DNA of 64,000 bases from Glandiceps talaboti (taxonomy: Eukaryota > Hemichordata > Enteropneusta > Spengelidae), in contig NC_135570.1 in NCBI RefSeq assembly GCF_964340395.1, positions 17,135,322 through 17,199,321 of the forward strand, read 5' to 3'. The notes under the pieces are model-generated. The model was not told the DNA's origin. It ran no database searches and saw only the letters and a list, made by a program, of their open reading frames with translations. Below are positions 1-45,900 of this stretch, piece by piece; within the stretch, counting starts at the first letter, position 1; every line of letters begins with the position of its first letter. A program made the translations under genes and the position numbers.

Positions 1-397
1 ACAGATCTCATTCAAAGTTGGTATTAGGACAGTGTTGTATAACATACATGTGCATATCCATTTTCGTCGTGATACAATCCAATATGGTTGCGTGGCAGTG
101 ATTTTGTTGGCACAGTTTTCATGTCCAAAGCCATAACTCAAACATGCTTGAACAGGCCCCCCCCCCCTCGTACCCGACCCATCCTTTATTGTTGAATGGT
201 TTATTCCATCATGTCATCTTGAAGAGTAGGCATGTCCCATGTCCAACGAGGAGACACAACATATCTAAGTCTGTTTGATTTAGGTTCACAAGTGTTGTTG
301 CGTGATCAGAGTAGTGATATCAAGAAAATGACAACATAAACTGCCAGTTCCTTAAAATCCAATCATAATGGGGACTATGTCATTCTCAATGACTTGT
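1..397 (+). repeat. AGTCCCC-family dispersed repeat, 3' part
   Basis: Contains the family's modules (CATTCAAAGTTGGTATTAGG, CATACATGTGCATATCCA, CAAAGCCATAACTCA) and ends with GGGGACTATGTCATTCTC and AATGACTTGT, as do the copies ending near 17813, 33202 and 39402. The 5' end is cut by the window edge. It lies in the intron upstream of the first visible exon. Confidence 0.8.
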
Positions 398-467
398 ATA
401 TATTAGTTTCATGTACTGTATGGCACAACCCTGTTCCATCTTATAGATATTTAGTTTGATATATTGA

Positions 468-35408
<34,941 letters not shown>

Positions 35409-35423
<15 letters not shown>

Positions 35424-35546
35424 GAATTATCGCCAAATACATGACAAAGTAAAACAATAGTACATAAGAATTATCACCAAATACATGACAAAGTAAAACA
35501 ATAGTACATAAGAATTATCACCAAATACATGATGAAGGACATTTAC
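35409..35546 (+). repeat. 44-bp tandem repeat spanning the stop codon, about 2.5-3 copies
   Basis: Unit AGTACATAAGAATTATCGCC then AAATACATGACAAAGTAAAA and CAAT. The first unit includes the last coding bases and TAA (35421); the following units lie in the 3' UTR, the last ending after AAATACATGA. Confidence 0.93.
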
Positions 35547-35621
35547 AAAACAGACCAATAGATGTTGAATTGTTTACAACAGAATGACACTTTGGCTGCT
35601 GGTAGCCTCTTTTAACTTTGA

Positions 35622-35627
35622 ATTAAA
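35622..35627 (+). promoter_or_regulatory. Candidate poly(A) signal ATTAAA
   Basis: The first ATTAAA after the stop codon, about 200 bases downstream. ATTAAA is the commonest variant of AATAAA, which I did not find closer. No transcript evidence; the true 3' end may lie in the array that follows. Confidence 0.3.
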
Positions 35628-35754
35628 TTAGAATGATTGCAATTTAACAATTACCAACTTGGAGTGCTCAGATGAAAATAATTAGAAATCATCCGTAGGT
35701 GATTGGTTATATATTGAAGAGCTTCCATGATGTGTATCAATTATGTCTGCGTTA

Positions 35755-36172
35755 TAAGTATGACACTTAGCAGAAACAATAGGTCATTAAATTGAAATAT
35801 GACACTTAGCAGAAACAATAGGTCATTAAATTGAAATATGACACTTAGCAGAAACAATAGGTCATTAAATTGAAATATGACTCTTAGCAGAAACAATAGG
35901 TCATTAAATTGAAATATGACACTTAGCAGAAACAATAGGTCATTAAATTGAAATATGACTCTTAGCAGAAACAATAGGTCATTAAATTGAAATATGACTC
36001 TTAGCAGAAACAATAGGTCATTAAATTGAAATATGACACAGCAGAAACAATAGGTCATTAAATTGAAATATGACACAGCAGTAACAATAGGTCATTAAAT
36101 TGAAATATGACACTTAGCAGAAACAATAGGTCATTAAATTGAAATATGGCACTTAGCAGAAACAATAGACCA
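35755..36172 (+). repeat. 39-bp tandem repeat, about 11 copies, each with ATTAAA
   Basis: Unit ATGACACTTAGCAGAAACAA then TAGGTCATTAAATTGAAAT; two units lack the CTTA (36035-36085). Every unit carries ATTAAA (first at 35786). The minus-strand frame (FQFNDLLFLLSVI repeats) is an artefact of the 13-codon unit. Confidence 0.95.
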
Positions 36173-36358
36173 TGAATATAAAGTAGATTGAAGCAAGTCT
36201 TCACTGTATAGATCAGGATCATTTACTTCTCTCAGCAGTTTTCCAAATCCTCTTGATGATACAAACTGCAAAGTTTGTATCATCAAAGACACGCCTAATC
36301 TCAAAGCAGGTTTGGGAGGTGTACATTCACAGATGTCATGCAATTTTACTGTCTTTTT

Positions 36359-36402
36359 AGCACAACTGAACTGAGGTTCAGTAGTGCTATAGCATGGATA
36401 AA

Positions 36403-36485
<83 letters not shown>

Positions 36486-37750
36486 GCGACTTAAAATAAA
36501 AAACTGCCAGACCGATTGGCTTGGTATTTGCTGGGGACAGTACTTAGGGCGTGTAGATGGGACATTGTTCAAATGAAAATGATCGCATCAGATATGTGTG
36601 TTTTGGGTCAAAAAACATGATTTGTAGTGTTAAAAAATGCATTGACTCAGCCTAGAAATGAAAGGTTCTTGTTTTATTGATGCAATGAAACCATTAATCT
36701 TTTATGGGCTATGTCACATCTCAATGTCAATGCTGTTTTTAACACATCTGAATTAAATCATAGACAATGTCAGTGATTAAAATAGGTTCATTCATGTTAC
36801 AGACATGATAAAGAATCTTGTTTGAAAAAAACTTAAACTCAAAAATGTGTCTTTTTGGTCAAAAATCTTAATTCCAAAACTACTGAGTAGATTGGGCTGA
36901 AATTTAATGTGGATGGATCTATGGGCGTGCATATGAAGAAATTTTAAGCATATAATGATGTCATTAGTGATATGCAAATTAGGTATAAAATGTTAATTTT
37001 GGTCAAAAACATATCTCAAAAAGTACTTGTCAATAAGACTAAACTTGGTGAGATGTTTCTAGGAGGAGTATTCTGCAGATTTTCTTCAAAGATTTTGACA
37101 CAATTGGCCCTAGCAACCATGACCAAACCCTTAGCAACAGCTGAATGACAGTATCTTTTGGTCATGGAACATCATCATCTGGTAGGCAAGTGTGTAAACA
37201 TTCAAAAACTGTATGCAAATTTCCCTAGCAACCATAACTATGCACATAGTAACAGCCAAACGGTAGTGTACTTCACAAAGATAACAGGCATTCTTAGACA
37301 AGTGAACCAACATTCAAAAAGTATGCAAATAAGCCTAGCAACAAGACCACACCCATAGCAACAGCCGAACAGGTGTGTATTTCACAAAGAAAACAACAGG
37401 GATTCTTAAACAAGCAAACAAACATTCTAAAAGTGTATGTAAATGTGACTAGCAACAAGACCCACGCCCATAGTAACATCCCAATGATCACATATTTGCA
37501 AAGATAACATCAGGGATTCAGAGACAAATGAACGAACATTCAAAAAATGTATGCAAATATGTCTAGCAGCATGACCATGCCCATAGCAACAGCCACAGAT
37601 CGCGTATATCGCAAAGATAACAACCAGGCTGGATAGGCAACTGGATAATCATTCAGCAAATGAACACCTATACCTAGCATGGATCAGAGCATGTGGTTAA
37701 ACATTTTAAAAAACTGTACAGTTGTGCTACAATGCCATTGGCGCTATTTT
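36359..37750 (+). mobile_element. AGCACAACTG-family element, most complete copy
   Basis: Left end AGCACAACTGAACTGAGGTT with (TG)n at 36406-36483, then the core (CAGACCGATTGGCTTGG, GATCGCATCAGATATGTG, TTCCAAAACTACTGAGTAG). Four to five modules of the CCTAGCAACAAGACCACACC / CATAGCAACAGCC type follow from 37095 to 37640. The right end is CAGTTGTGCT at 37719-37728 followed by ACAATGCCATTGGCG. The ends form a perfect 10-base inverted repeat. No transposase-like frame, so non-autonomous. Confidence 0.8.
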
Positions 37751-37939
37751 ACAGGGAATGAAATTAAGCAAATATTGTATTTCCAGAGTATGCATGGAAT
37801 TTTACTGTGTGTTGTGATAAGGAGTGAATAAATCAGATATTGTATTTCAAGAATACCATTATACAAAGTTACTTAACACATTTCTTAATGCACATACTAA
37901 CAACATTGGCAGTCTGTGGCAGTCACAATTACCCAAAAT

Positions 37940-38500
37940 TTTACAATTAAGGGGCACTGTTTACCAGTCTGTTACAGTTACACAAAACTGTGTGGTGGGG
38001 GTTGGGGGGGGGGGGGCAATTAGGGGGCACTGTTTACCAGTCTGTCACAATTACACAAAACTGTGTGGTGGGGGTTGGGGGGGGGGGACAATTAGGGGGC
38101 ACTGTTTACCAGTCTGTCACAATGACACAAAAGTGTACAATTAGGGGAGCACTGTTTACCAGCCTGTCACAATTACACAAAACTGTACAGTTAGGGGGCA
38201 CTGTTTACCAGTCTGTCACAATTACACAAAACTGTGTGGTGGGGGTTGGGGGGGCAATTAGGGGGCACTGTTTACCAGTCTGTCACAATTACTCAAAACT
38301 GTACAATTAGGGAGCACTGTTTACCAGTCTGTCACAGTTACACAAAACTGTGTGGTGGGGGGGGGGGGGCACTGTTTACCAGTCTGTCACAATTACTCAA
38401 AACTGTACAATTAAGGGAGCACTGTTTACCAGTCTGTCACAGTTACACAAAACTGTACAGTTAGGGGGCACTGTTTACCAGTCTGTCACAATTACAGAAT
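37940..38500 (+). repeat. G-rich tandem array, 3' flank
   Basis: Units of about 50-75 bp containing GGGGCACTGTTTACCAGTCT then GTCACAATTACACAAAACTG, some with an added GTGTGGTGGGGGTT and G runs up to about 12 (near 38003, 38078, 38357). The G runs could form quadruplexes on the plus strand. Confidence 0.93.
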
Positions 38501-38525
38501 TACATTAGCTGCAGTACCCATTTTT

Positions 38526-39402
38526 AGTCCCTGCTGGACGAAGTCCGGGACAGGGACTTATGGATTGGGTTCCGTCCGTCCGGCGCTGTTTCTTGGAGAT
38601 GCCTGGACCGATTTTTTCAAACTTGGTACAGGGGCAACGTGCTGTGGCATACATATGTACGTCAATTTGTTTCATGATACGATCCAATATGGCCACCTAG
38701 CAGCCATTTTGTTTGCGAATTTTCCCTGTCCAAAACCTCAGACATGCTTGAACAGATCTTATTCAAAGTTGGTATCAGCACAGTGTTCTATGACATACAT
38801 GTGCATATTCATTGTTGTCGTGATACGATCCAATATGGCCACCTAGCAGCCATTTTGTTTTGCGAATTTTCCATGTCCAAAGCCATAACTCAGACATGCT
38901 TGAACAGATCTCATTCAAAGTTGGTATTAGGACAATGTTCTATGACATACATGTGCATATCCATTTTCGACGTGATACGATCCCCCATACCCGACCCATC
39001 CTTTATTGTTGTAGGCATGTTCCATGTCCAACAAGCAGACACAACATATCTAAGTCTGTTTGATTTAGGTTCACAAGTGTTGTTGCGTGATCAGAGTAGT
39101 GATAATTCCTTACAACCCAATCATAGCGGGTACTATGTCATTCTCAATGACTTGTTGTTGAATGGTTTATTCCATGACGTCATCTTGAAGAGTAGGCATG
39201 TCCCATGTCCAACGAGGACACACAACATGAGTAGGCATGTTCCATGTCCAACAAACAGACACAACATATCTAAGTCTGTTTGATTTAGGTTCACAAGTGT
39301 TGTTGCATGATCAGAGTAGTGATATCAAGAAAATGATAACATAAACTGTCAGTTCCTTAAAACTCAATCATAGCGGGGACTATGTCATTCTCATTGACTT
39401 GT
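38526..39402 (+). mobile_element. AGTCCCC-family element in 3' flank
   Basis: Starts AGTCCCTGCTGGACGAAGTC. Modules as in the intron 7 copy, with a partial internal duplication of the GTAGGCATGTTCCATGTCCA / CATATCTAAGTCTGTTTGAT section (39011 and 39230). Ends GCGGGGACTATGTCATTCTC then ATTGACTTGT. Confidence 0.8.
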
Positions 39403-39628
39403 TCTTCCGTAAGGAAGAGATATATTCGTGGATGAAAGTCTGTGTGTGTGTGTGTCTGTCTGTCTGTCTGGCTGTGTGTCTGTGTGTCTATCTGTGTCAT
39501 CATTATCTCCATAAGGGCTGGCTCAATTCAATGAAATTTTGAAGATGTATTCTGTAGGGTAATGGCAAGACCTGATTAGGTTTTGGTAAAAATCCTGTGA
39601 ATATTAATGAGCAATTGACGTACTATAT

Positions 39629-40435
39629 ACAGGGAAATTATTGCGCAGTCTTATTTTCGCACTTTGGGAGATCACAGTGATTACGTGCAGTTTAATTTTC
39701 GCTCAAGGCCATCAGTGTTTTTTTTTGTGTGAACATAAACAATACGTTGAGCTGAGAACAATGAAATTTGACACGGATTGATGGGCAGTATTGCTCTGTT
39801 GGCATCCGTCTGTTGCAGTCCGCTATTGTTTGCAACTGTGAAATTAACATACTGTAACACGTTGTCTCGTGACAAATGTAGATGTTAATTTGTTCAATTA
39901 TGTAGACAAGTTACCAGATCACACAATACGAAAGTCGGGTAGCACACAGCCTCAAAGCAGGAGCCGTCAACACACATGCGTCAATATGGTACAGTCACAC
40001 GTTTGGTGAAACACTAATCAAATCACGTCAGTGTCTCTGTTTTGCGTCTTCTTGGAATGAAGTTCAAAAGGTCACGTTGGTTACATTTTGATACTCAGTA
40101 CTCAGAGAATGATTACACATTACTTACAATACTGTATATGATTCTTTTATCAATAAAATTGATTACACATTACTTACAATACTGTATATGATTCTTTTAT
40201 CAATAAAATGGCATGAACAACCATTCAAACAATGTGTAAACTGAGACAAAGTTCTACGTCACCTCAACGATGATGCCCCGATTTCCGATTTGAAAGTGGA
40301 CTTGTGTTTGTCAGAACTGAAACCAATCCATGCCAAGTGGATGGTCACACAAGTACATCCACACAGTTTTAATTTCGCACTCATGATCGAGCACGAAATT
40401 GCGCGAAATTAAAAATGCGCGCATGATTACCCTGT
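39629..40435. mobile_element. About 807-bp inverted-terminal-repeat element
   Basis: Left end ACAGGGAAATTATTGCGC; right end GCGCGCATGATTACCCTGT, its near reverse complement. Subterminal Ts and TTTCGC motifs are also mirrored (TTATTTTCGCAC / GCGCGAAATTAAAA). It contains a 50-bp tandem duplication at about 40109-40209. No transposase frame seen; MITE-like. Confidence 0.65.
40109..40209 (+). repeat. 50-bp tandem duplication
   Basis: TGATTACACATTACTTACAA then TACTGTATATGATTCTTTTA and TCAATAAAA occurs twice in a row with essentially no differences. Confidence 0.93.
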
Positions 40436-41194
40436 GTACAGTAATTAATGGTTTTCGGGAATTAGGCTATATCTCAAGAATGCATACTTCAAATTCATTA
40501 TGACTTGGTACATACATTTGTGATACCAAAGCGTACCAGTCCTGAAAATATTACTAATGTAGCTTTTAGTTTGAATAAGTTATTGGCATATTTTCGGTAG
40601 GCCACAAGAAAGAAAAAATAGTTTCTCGTCAGGAAATGTTGTCTAAAGTGGTGCGACGATGCGATTATTTTTTTTTACATTCTCAAACAAATGTTAATCA
40701 ATCTACTTATCATTGCAGTTACTGTTCTTTATATTTAGTACTTTACAGGAACTGTGTATGTGGGGAAGATGTCATAGGCTAGTTCATGATTAGTTTTGCA
40801 GTTGTCTTCACTGGTGGCAATTAATGTAGGGAGAGTTACTTTTGTGTTTTCCCTTTCATCTGCAGACTGAATTGGCTGGACATACATGAAAAAAAATTAA
40901 CGCGGGAAGGGGGTACTTAAGTGATGGACGCTGACCAGAAACAATTTTTTTGTTTGGCCTTTAAAACTGTTTCTACGGTGAGTGCTATGCTACAACGTTC
41001 TATAAAGCTTCACATTACATGTTGTCATTGGCCAGGAGATCACTAATAGCAATGGGCAAATAGCAATCAATGAGAAAAAATAACTTATTGCATATGTTCT
41101 GTTGTATTCCAACAATTGTCTGTAGGAGTGACAACCTCAAAACTTTGCCCTTAAGGAAGACATTCAGTTTAAATCTGGTTATGACTTAAGAGAT

Positions 41195-41375
41195 ATCATG
41201 TGACATGTAGCATACAAAGCCTAATAGTTTTGTATGCCTCAATATGATTGGCTTTCACATACAACATAAACCCTAGTACTTTGAAAGGTTCAGTATGATT
41301 GGTTTCAACTACAACATACAAAGTCTAACCATTTGTAAGGTTCAATGTAATTGGCTTTCATCTACAACATTCACA
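41195..41375. repeat. About 60-bp degenerate tandem repeat
   Basis: Three diverged units around TATGATTGGCTTTCA / CTACAACATACAAAGTCTAA. A further partial unit (CATACAAAGTCTAATAATTT) appears at about 42608, beyond the AGCACAACTG-family element, as if that element had inserted into this array. Confidence 0.7.
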
Positions 41376-41388
41376 GCTGGTTTTTATT

Positions 41389-41441
41389 AGCACAACTGAA
41401 CTGATAAGATTCAGTAGTACTATAGGCATGGCAAAGTGTGT

Positions 41442-41484
<43 letters not shown>

Positions 41485-42580
41485 TATGGGTGTGTGCAGG
41501 TGGATGTGTGTGTAAACAACTTGAAGTCAAAAACCGCCGAACTGATTGACATGATATTTGGTTGGTATATTGCCTCAGGTGTCTAGTTGGGAAATTGTTC
41601 AAATCAAAATGATCTTACCACCAGTGTGATTTTTGATAAAAAAAAACTTAAACAAAAACTACTGGGCAGATTGGTCTGATGTTTGCTGGGAACATTCTTA
41701 AATGTGTTAACAATTGTTCATGACATGATGATTACATCAGTGATATACAAATTAAGGCTAAAAATGTGTCTTTTTGGTCAAAAATCTTTAATTCCAAAAC
41801 TACTCAGATCACATATATTGCAAAGATAACAGGGTTTAATAGACAAGTGAATAAACATTCAAAAAATGTATGCAAATATACCTAGCAACAAGACCATGCC
41901 CATAGCAACAGTCAAATGATCACATATATTGCAAAGATAACATCAGGGATTCAAAGACAAGTGAACAAACATTCAAAAAATGTATGCAAATATATAAAGC
42001 AACATGACCATGCCCATAGCAACAGCCAAATGATCCAGTATTTTGCAACTGGATAATCATTCAGCAAATTAACACCTATACCTAGAATGGATGCATCTAG
42101 AGATGTGTAAATGAAGGTGTATTTGCAACATGGTGATCCCATTGGTGATATGCAAATTACCTCTAAAAATCTCAGTTTTAGTCAAAAATTTAAATCTTCA
42201 AAACTACATGGTGAATGGGGATGAAACTTGGTAGGAATGTTTCTAGAGGTGTTATTTTGCTGCTATTGTTCAAACCATTTGATACAACACCCTAGCAACC
42301 ATGACCATGCCCTTAGCAACAGTGAAATGATTATGCATATTACAAAGATAAGAACATGGATGGGTACGTAAATGAATAGAGATTTTAAAGATGTATGCAA
42401 ATATGCCTAGCAACAAGACCACGCCCATAGCAACAGCCAAACAATGATGATGATTGTACATTGTAAAGATGAAACCTTGGATGGGTTGGTAAGTGAATAA
42501 CGATTCCAAAAATGTAACCAAATATGCCTAGCAACAAAACCATGCCCATACATGTATCAACAGCCAAATACAGTTGTGCT
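41389..42580 (+). mobile_element. AGCACAACTG-family element, full-length-looking copy
   Basis: Left end AGCACAACTGAACTGATAAG, (TG)n at 41438-41480, the family core, several CCTAGCAACAAGACCA / CATAGCAACAG modules between 41880 and 42550, and right end CAGTTGTGCT at 42571-42580. Confidence 0.78.
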
Positions 42581-42599
42581 AAACACAATTGCAACTATT

Positions 42600-42920
42600 T
42601 TCTTTAACATACAAAGTCTAATAATTTTGGGTGTGATGCTAAAAGAGTGTAATTATTTATATATCAAAATTGAAATTTAAGCTTTTTTTTATTTGCTTAT
42701 AAAAGCTTTGCATATGTTAAAGACATGCAGAGTCTATTCATATAAACTATTAATCATTTTCTGTTTTTACCCATATGTGATGTAATGATGACGACCAGTA
42801 ATGGAGAGTGTATGTGTGCTGTTGTCAATGTTTGTCTATGTGCCATTAAAGAATAATAATAGATAAAAGAAAATCTTGCCTTGCTTCATTTCTTACCCTT
42901 ATCATTTTTAGCTCCCTGAC
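42600..42920. other. Spacer before the 31-bp satellite
   Basis: AT-rich with no frame of note. ATTAAA occurs near 42846 but is too far from the gene to be assigned to it. Confidence 0.5.
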
Positions 42921-45900
42921 AGGGTTGCTATTACATTGGCCTCCACCTGAAGGGGTTGCTATTACATTGGCCTCCATCTGAAGGGGTTGCTATTACATTG
43001 GCCTCCAACTGAAGGGGCTGCTATTACATTGGCCTCCACCTGAAGGGGTTGCTATTACATTGGCCTCCATCTGAAGGGGTTGCTATTACATTGGCCTCCA
43101 ACTGAAGGGGCTGCTATTACATTGGCCTCCAACTGAAGGGGCTGCTATTACATTGGCCTCCATCTGAAGGGGTTGCTATTACATTGGCCTCCATCTGAAG
43201 GGGCTGCTATTACATTGGCCTCCATCTGAAGGGGTTGCTATTACATTGGCCTCCATCTGAAGGGGTTGCTATTACATTGGCCTCCATCTCAAGGGGTTGC
43301 TATTACATTGGCCTCCATCTGAAGGGGTTGCTATTACATTGGCCTCCATCTGAAGGGGTTGCTATTACATTGGCCTCCATCTGAAGGGGTTGTTATTACA
43401 TTGGCCTCCATCTGAAGGGGTTGCTATTACATTGGCCTCCATCTGAAGGGGTTGCTATTACATTGGCCTCCATCTGAAGGGGCTGTTATTACATTGGCCT
43501 CCATCTGAAGGGGCTGTTATTACATTGGCCTCCAACTGAAGGGGTTGCTATTACATTGGCCTCCATCTGAAGGGGCTGCTATTACATTGGCCTCCATCTG
43601 AAGGGGCTGCTATTACATTGGCCTCCATCTGAAGGGGTTGCTATTACATTGGCCTCCAAGTGAAGGGGTTGCTATTACATTGGCCTCCATCTGAAGGGGT
43701 TGCTATTACATTGGCCTCCATCTGAAGGGGCTGCTATTACATTGGCCTCCATCTGAAGGGGTTGCTATTACATTGGCCTCCATCTGAAGGGGTTGCTATT
43801 ACATTGGCCTCCATCTGAAGGGGTTGCTATTACATTGGCCTGCATCTGAAGGGGTTGCTATTACATTGGCCTCCATCTGAAGGGGTTGCTATTACATCGG
43901 CCTCCATCTGAAGGGGCTGCTATTACATTGGCCTCCATCTGAAGGGGTTGCTATTACATTGGCCTCCATCTGAAGGGGTTGCTATTACATTGGCCTCCAT
44001 CTGAAGGGGTTGCTATTACATTGGCCTCCATCTGAAGGGGTTGCTATTACATTGGCCTCCATCTGAAGGGGTTGTTATTACATTGGCCTCCATCTGAAGG
44101 GGCTGTTATTACATCGGCCTCCAACTGAAGGGGTTGCTATTACATTGGCCTCCATCTGAAGGGGTTGCTATTACATTGGCCTCCATCTGAAGGGGTTGCT
44201 ATTACATTGGCCTCCAACTGAAGGGGTTGCTATTACATTGGCCTCCATCTGAAGGGGCTGCTATTACATTGGCCTCCAACTGAAGGGGCTGCTATTACAT
44301 CGGCCTCCAACTGAAGGGGCTGCTATTACATTGGCCTCCATCTGAAGGGGTTGCTATTACATTGGCCTCCATCTGAAGGGGCTGCTATTACATTGGCCTC
44401 CATCTGAAGGGGTTGCTATTACATTGGCCTCCATCTGAAGGGGCTGTTATTACATTGGCCTCCATCTGAAGGGGTTGCTATTACATTGGCCTCCATCTGA
44501 AGGGGTTGCTATTACATTGGCCTCCAACTGAAGGGGTTGCTATTACATTGGCCTCCATCTGAAGGGGCTGCTATTACATTGGCCTCCAACTGAAGGGGCT
44601 GCTATTACATCGGCCTCCAACTGAAGGGGCTGCTATTACATTGGCCTCCATCTGAAGGGGTTGCTATTACATTGGCCTCCATCTGAAGGGGCTGCTATTA
44701 CATTGGCCTCCATCTGAAGGGGTTGCTATTACATTGGCCTCCATCTGAAGGGGCTGTTATTACATTGGCCTCCATCTGAAGGGGCTGCTATTACATTGGC
44801 CTCCATCTGAAGGGGCTGCTATTACATTGGCCTCCATCTGAAGGGGCTGTTATTACATTGGCCTCCATCTGAAGGGGCTGTTATTACATTGGCCTCCATC
44901 TGAAGGGGCTGCTATTACATTGGCCTCCATCTGAAGGGGCTGCTATTACATTGGCCTCCATCTGAAGGGGTTGCTATTACATTGGCCTCCAACTGAAGGG
45001 GCTGTTATTACATTGGCCTCCATCTGAAGGGGTTGCTATTACATTGGCCTCCAACTGAAGGGGCTGTTATTACATTGGCCTCCATCTGAAGGGGCTGCTA
45101 TTACATTGGCCTCCATCTGAAGGGGCTGCTATTACATTGGCCTCCATCTGAAGGGGTTGCTATTACATTGGCCTCCATCTGAAGGGGCTGCTATTACATT
45201 GGCCTCCATCTGAAGGGGTTGCTATTACATTGGCCTCCATCTGAAGGGGTTGCTATTACATTGGCCTCCATCTGAAGGGGTTGCTATTACACTGGCCTCC
45301 ATCTGAAGGGGTTGCTATTACATTGGCCTCCATCTGAAGGGGTTGCTATTACATCGGCCTCCATCTGAAGGGGCTGCTATTACATTGGCCTCCATCTGAA
45401 GGGGTTGCTATTACATTGGCCTCCATCTGAAGGGGTTGCTATTACATTGGCCTCCATCTGAAGGGGTTGCTATTACATTGGCCTCCATCTGAAGGGGTTG
45501 CTATTACATTGGCCTCCATCTGAAGGGGTTGTTATTACATTGGCCTCCATCTGAAGGGGCTGTTATTACATCGGCCTCCAACTGAAGGGGTTGCTATTAC
45601 ATTGGCCTCCATCTGAAGGGGTTGCTATTACATTGGCCTCCATCTGAAGGGGTTGCTATTACATTGGCCTCCAACTGAAGGGGTTGCTATTACATTGGCC
45701 TCCATCTGAAGGGGCTGCTATTACATCGGCCTCCAACTGAAGGGGTTGCTATTACATTGGCCTCCATCTGAAGGGGTTGCTATTACATTGGCCTCCATCT
45801 GAAGGGGTTGCTATTACATTGGCCTCCAACTGAAGGGGTTGCTATTACATTGGCCTCCATCTGAAGGGGCTGCTATTACATCGGCCTCCAACTGAAGGGG

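Larger units (their letters stand above)
39403..41170 (+). mobile_element. Possible element starting CTTCCGTAAGGAAG, hosting a nested insertion
   Basis: Begins with the palindrome CTTCC-GTAA-GGAAG, then a (TG)/(TGTC) tract and CATCATTATCTCCATAAGGG. A related CCTTAAGGAAGACATTCAG occurs near 41150. A separate inverted-repeat element occupies 39629-40435, and sequence of the outer type seems to resume after it. Only one copy is in the window, so the outer boundaries are tentative. Confidence 0.4.

Noticed and set aside
42845-42850. ATTAAA as the poly(A) signal of the gene
   Set aside because: More than 7 kb beyond the stop codon with several element insertions between; nearer candidates exist.
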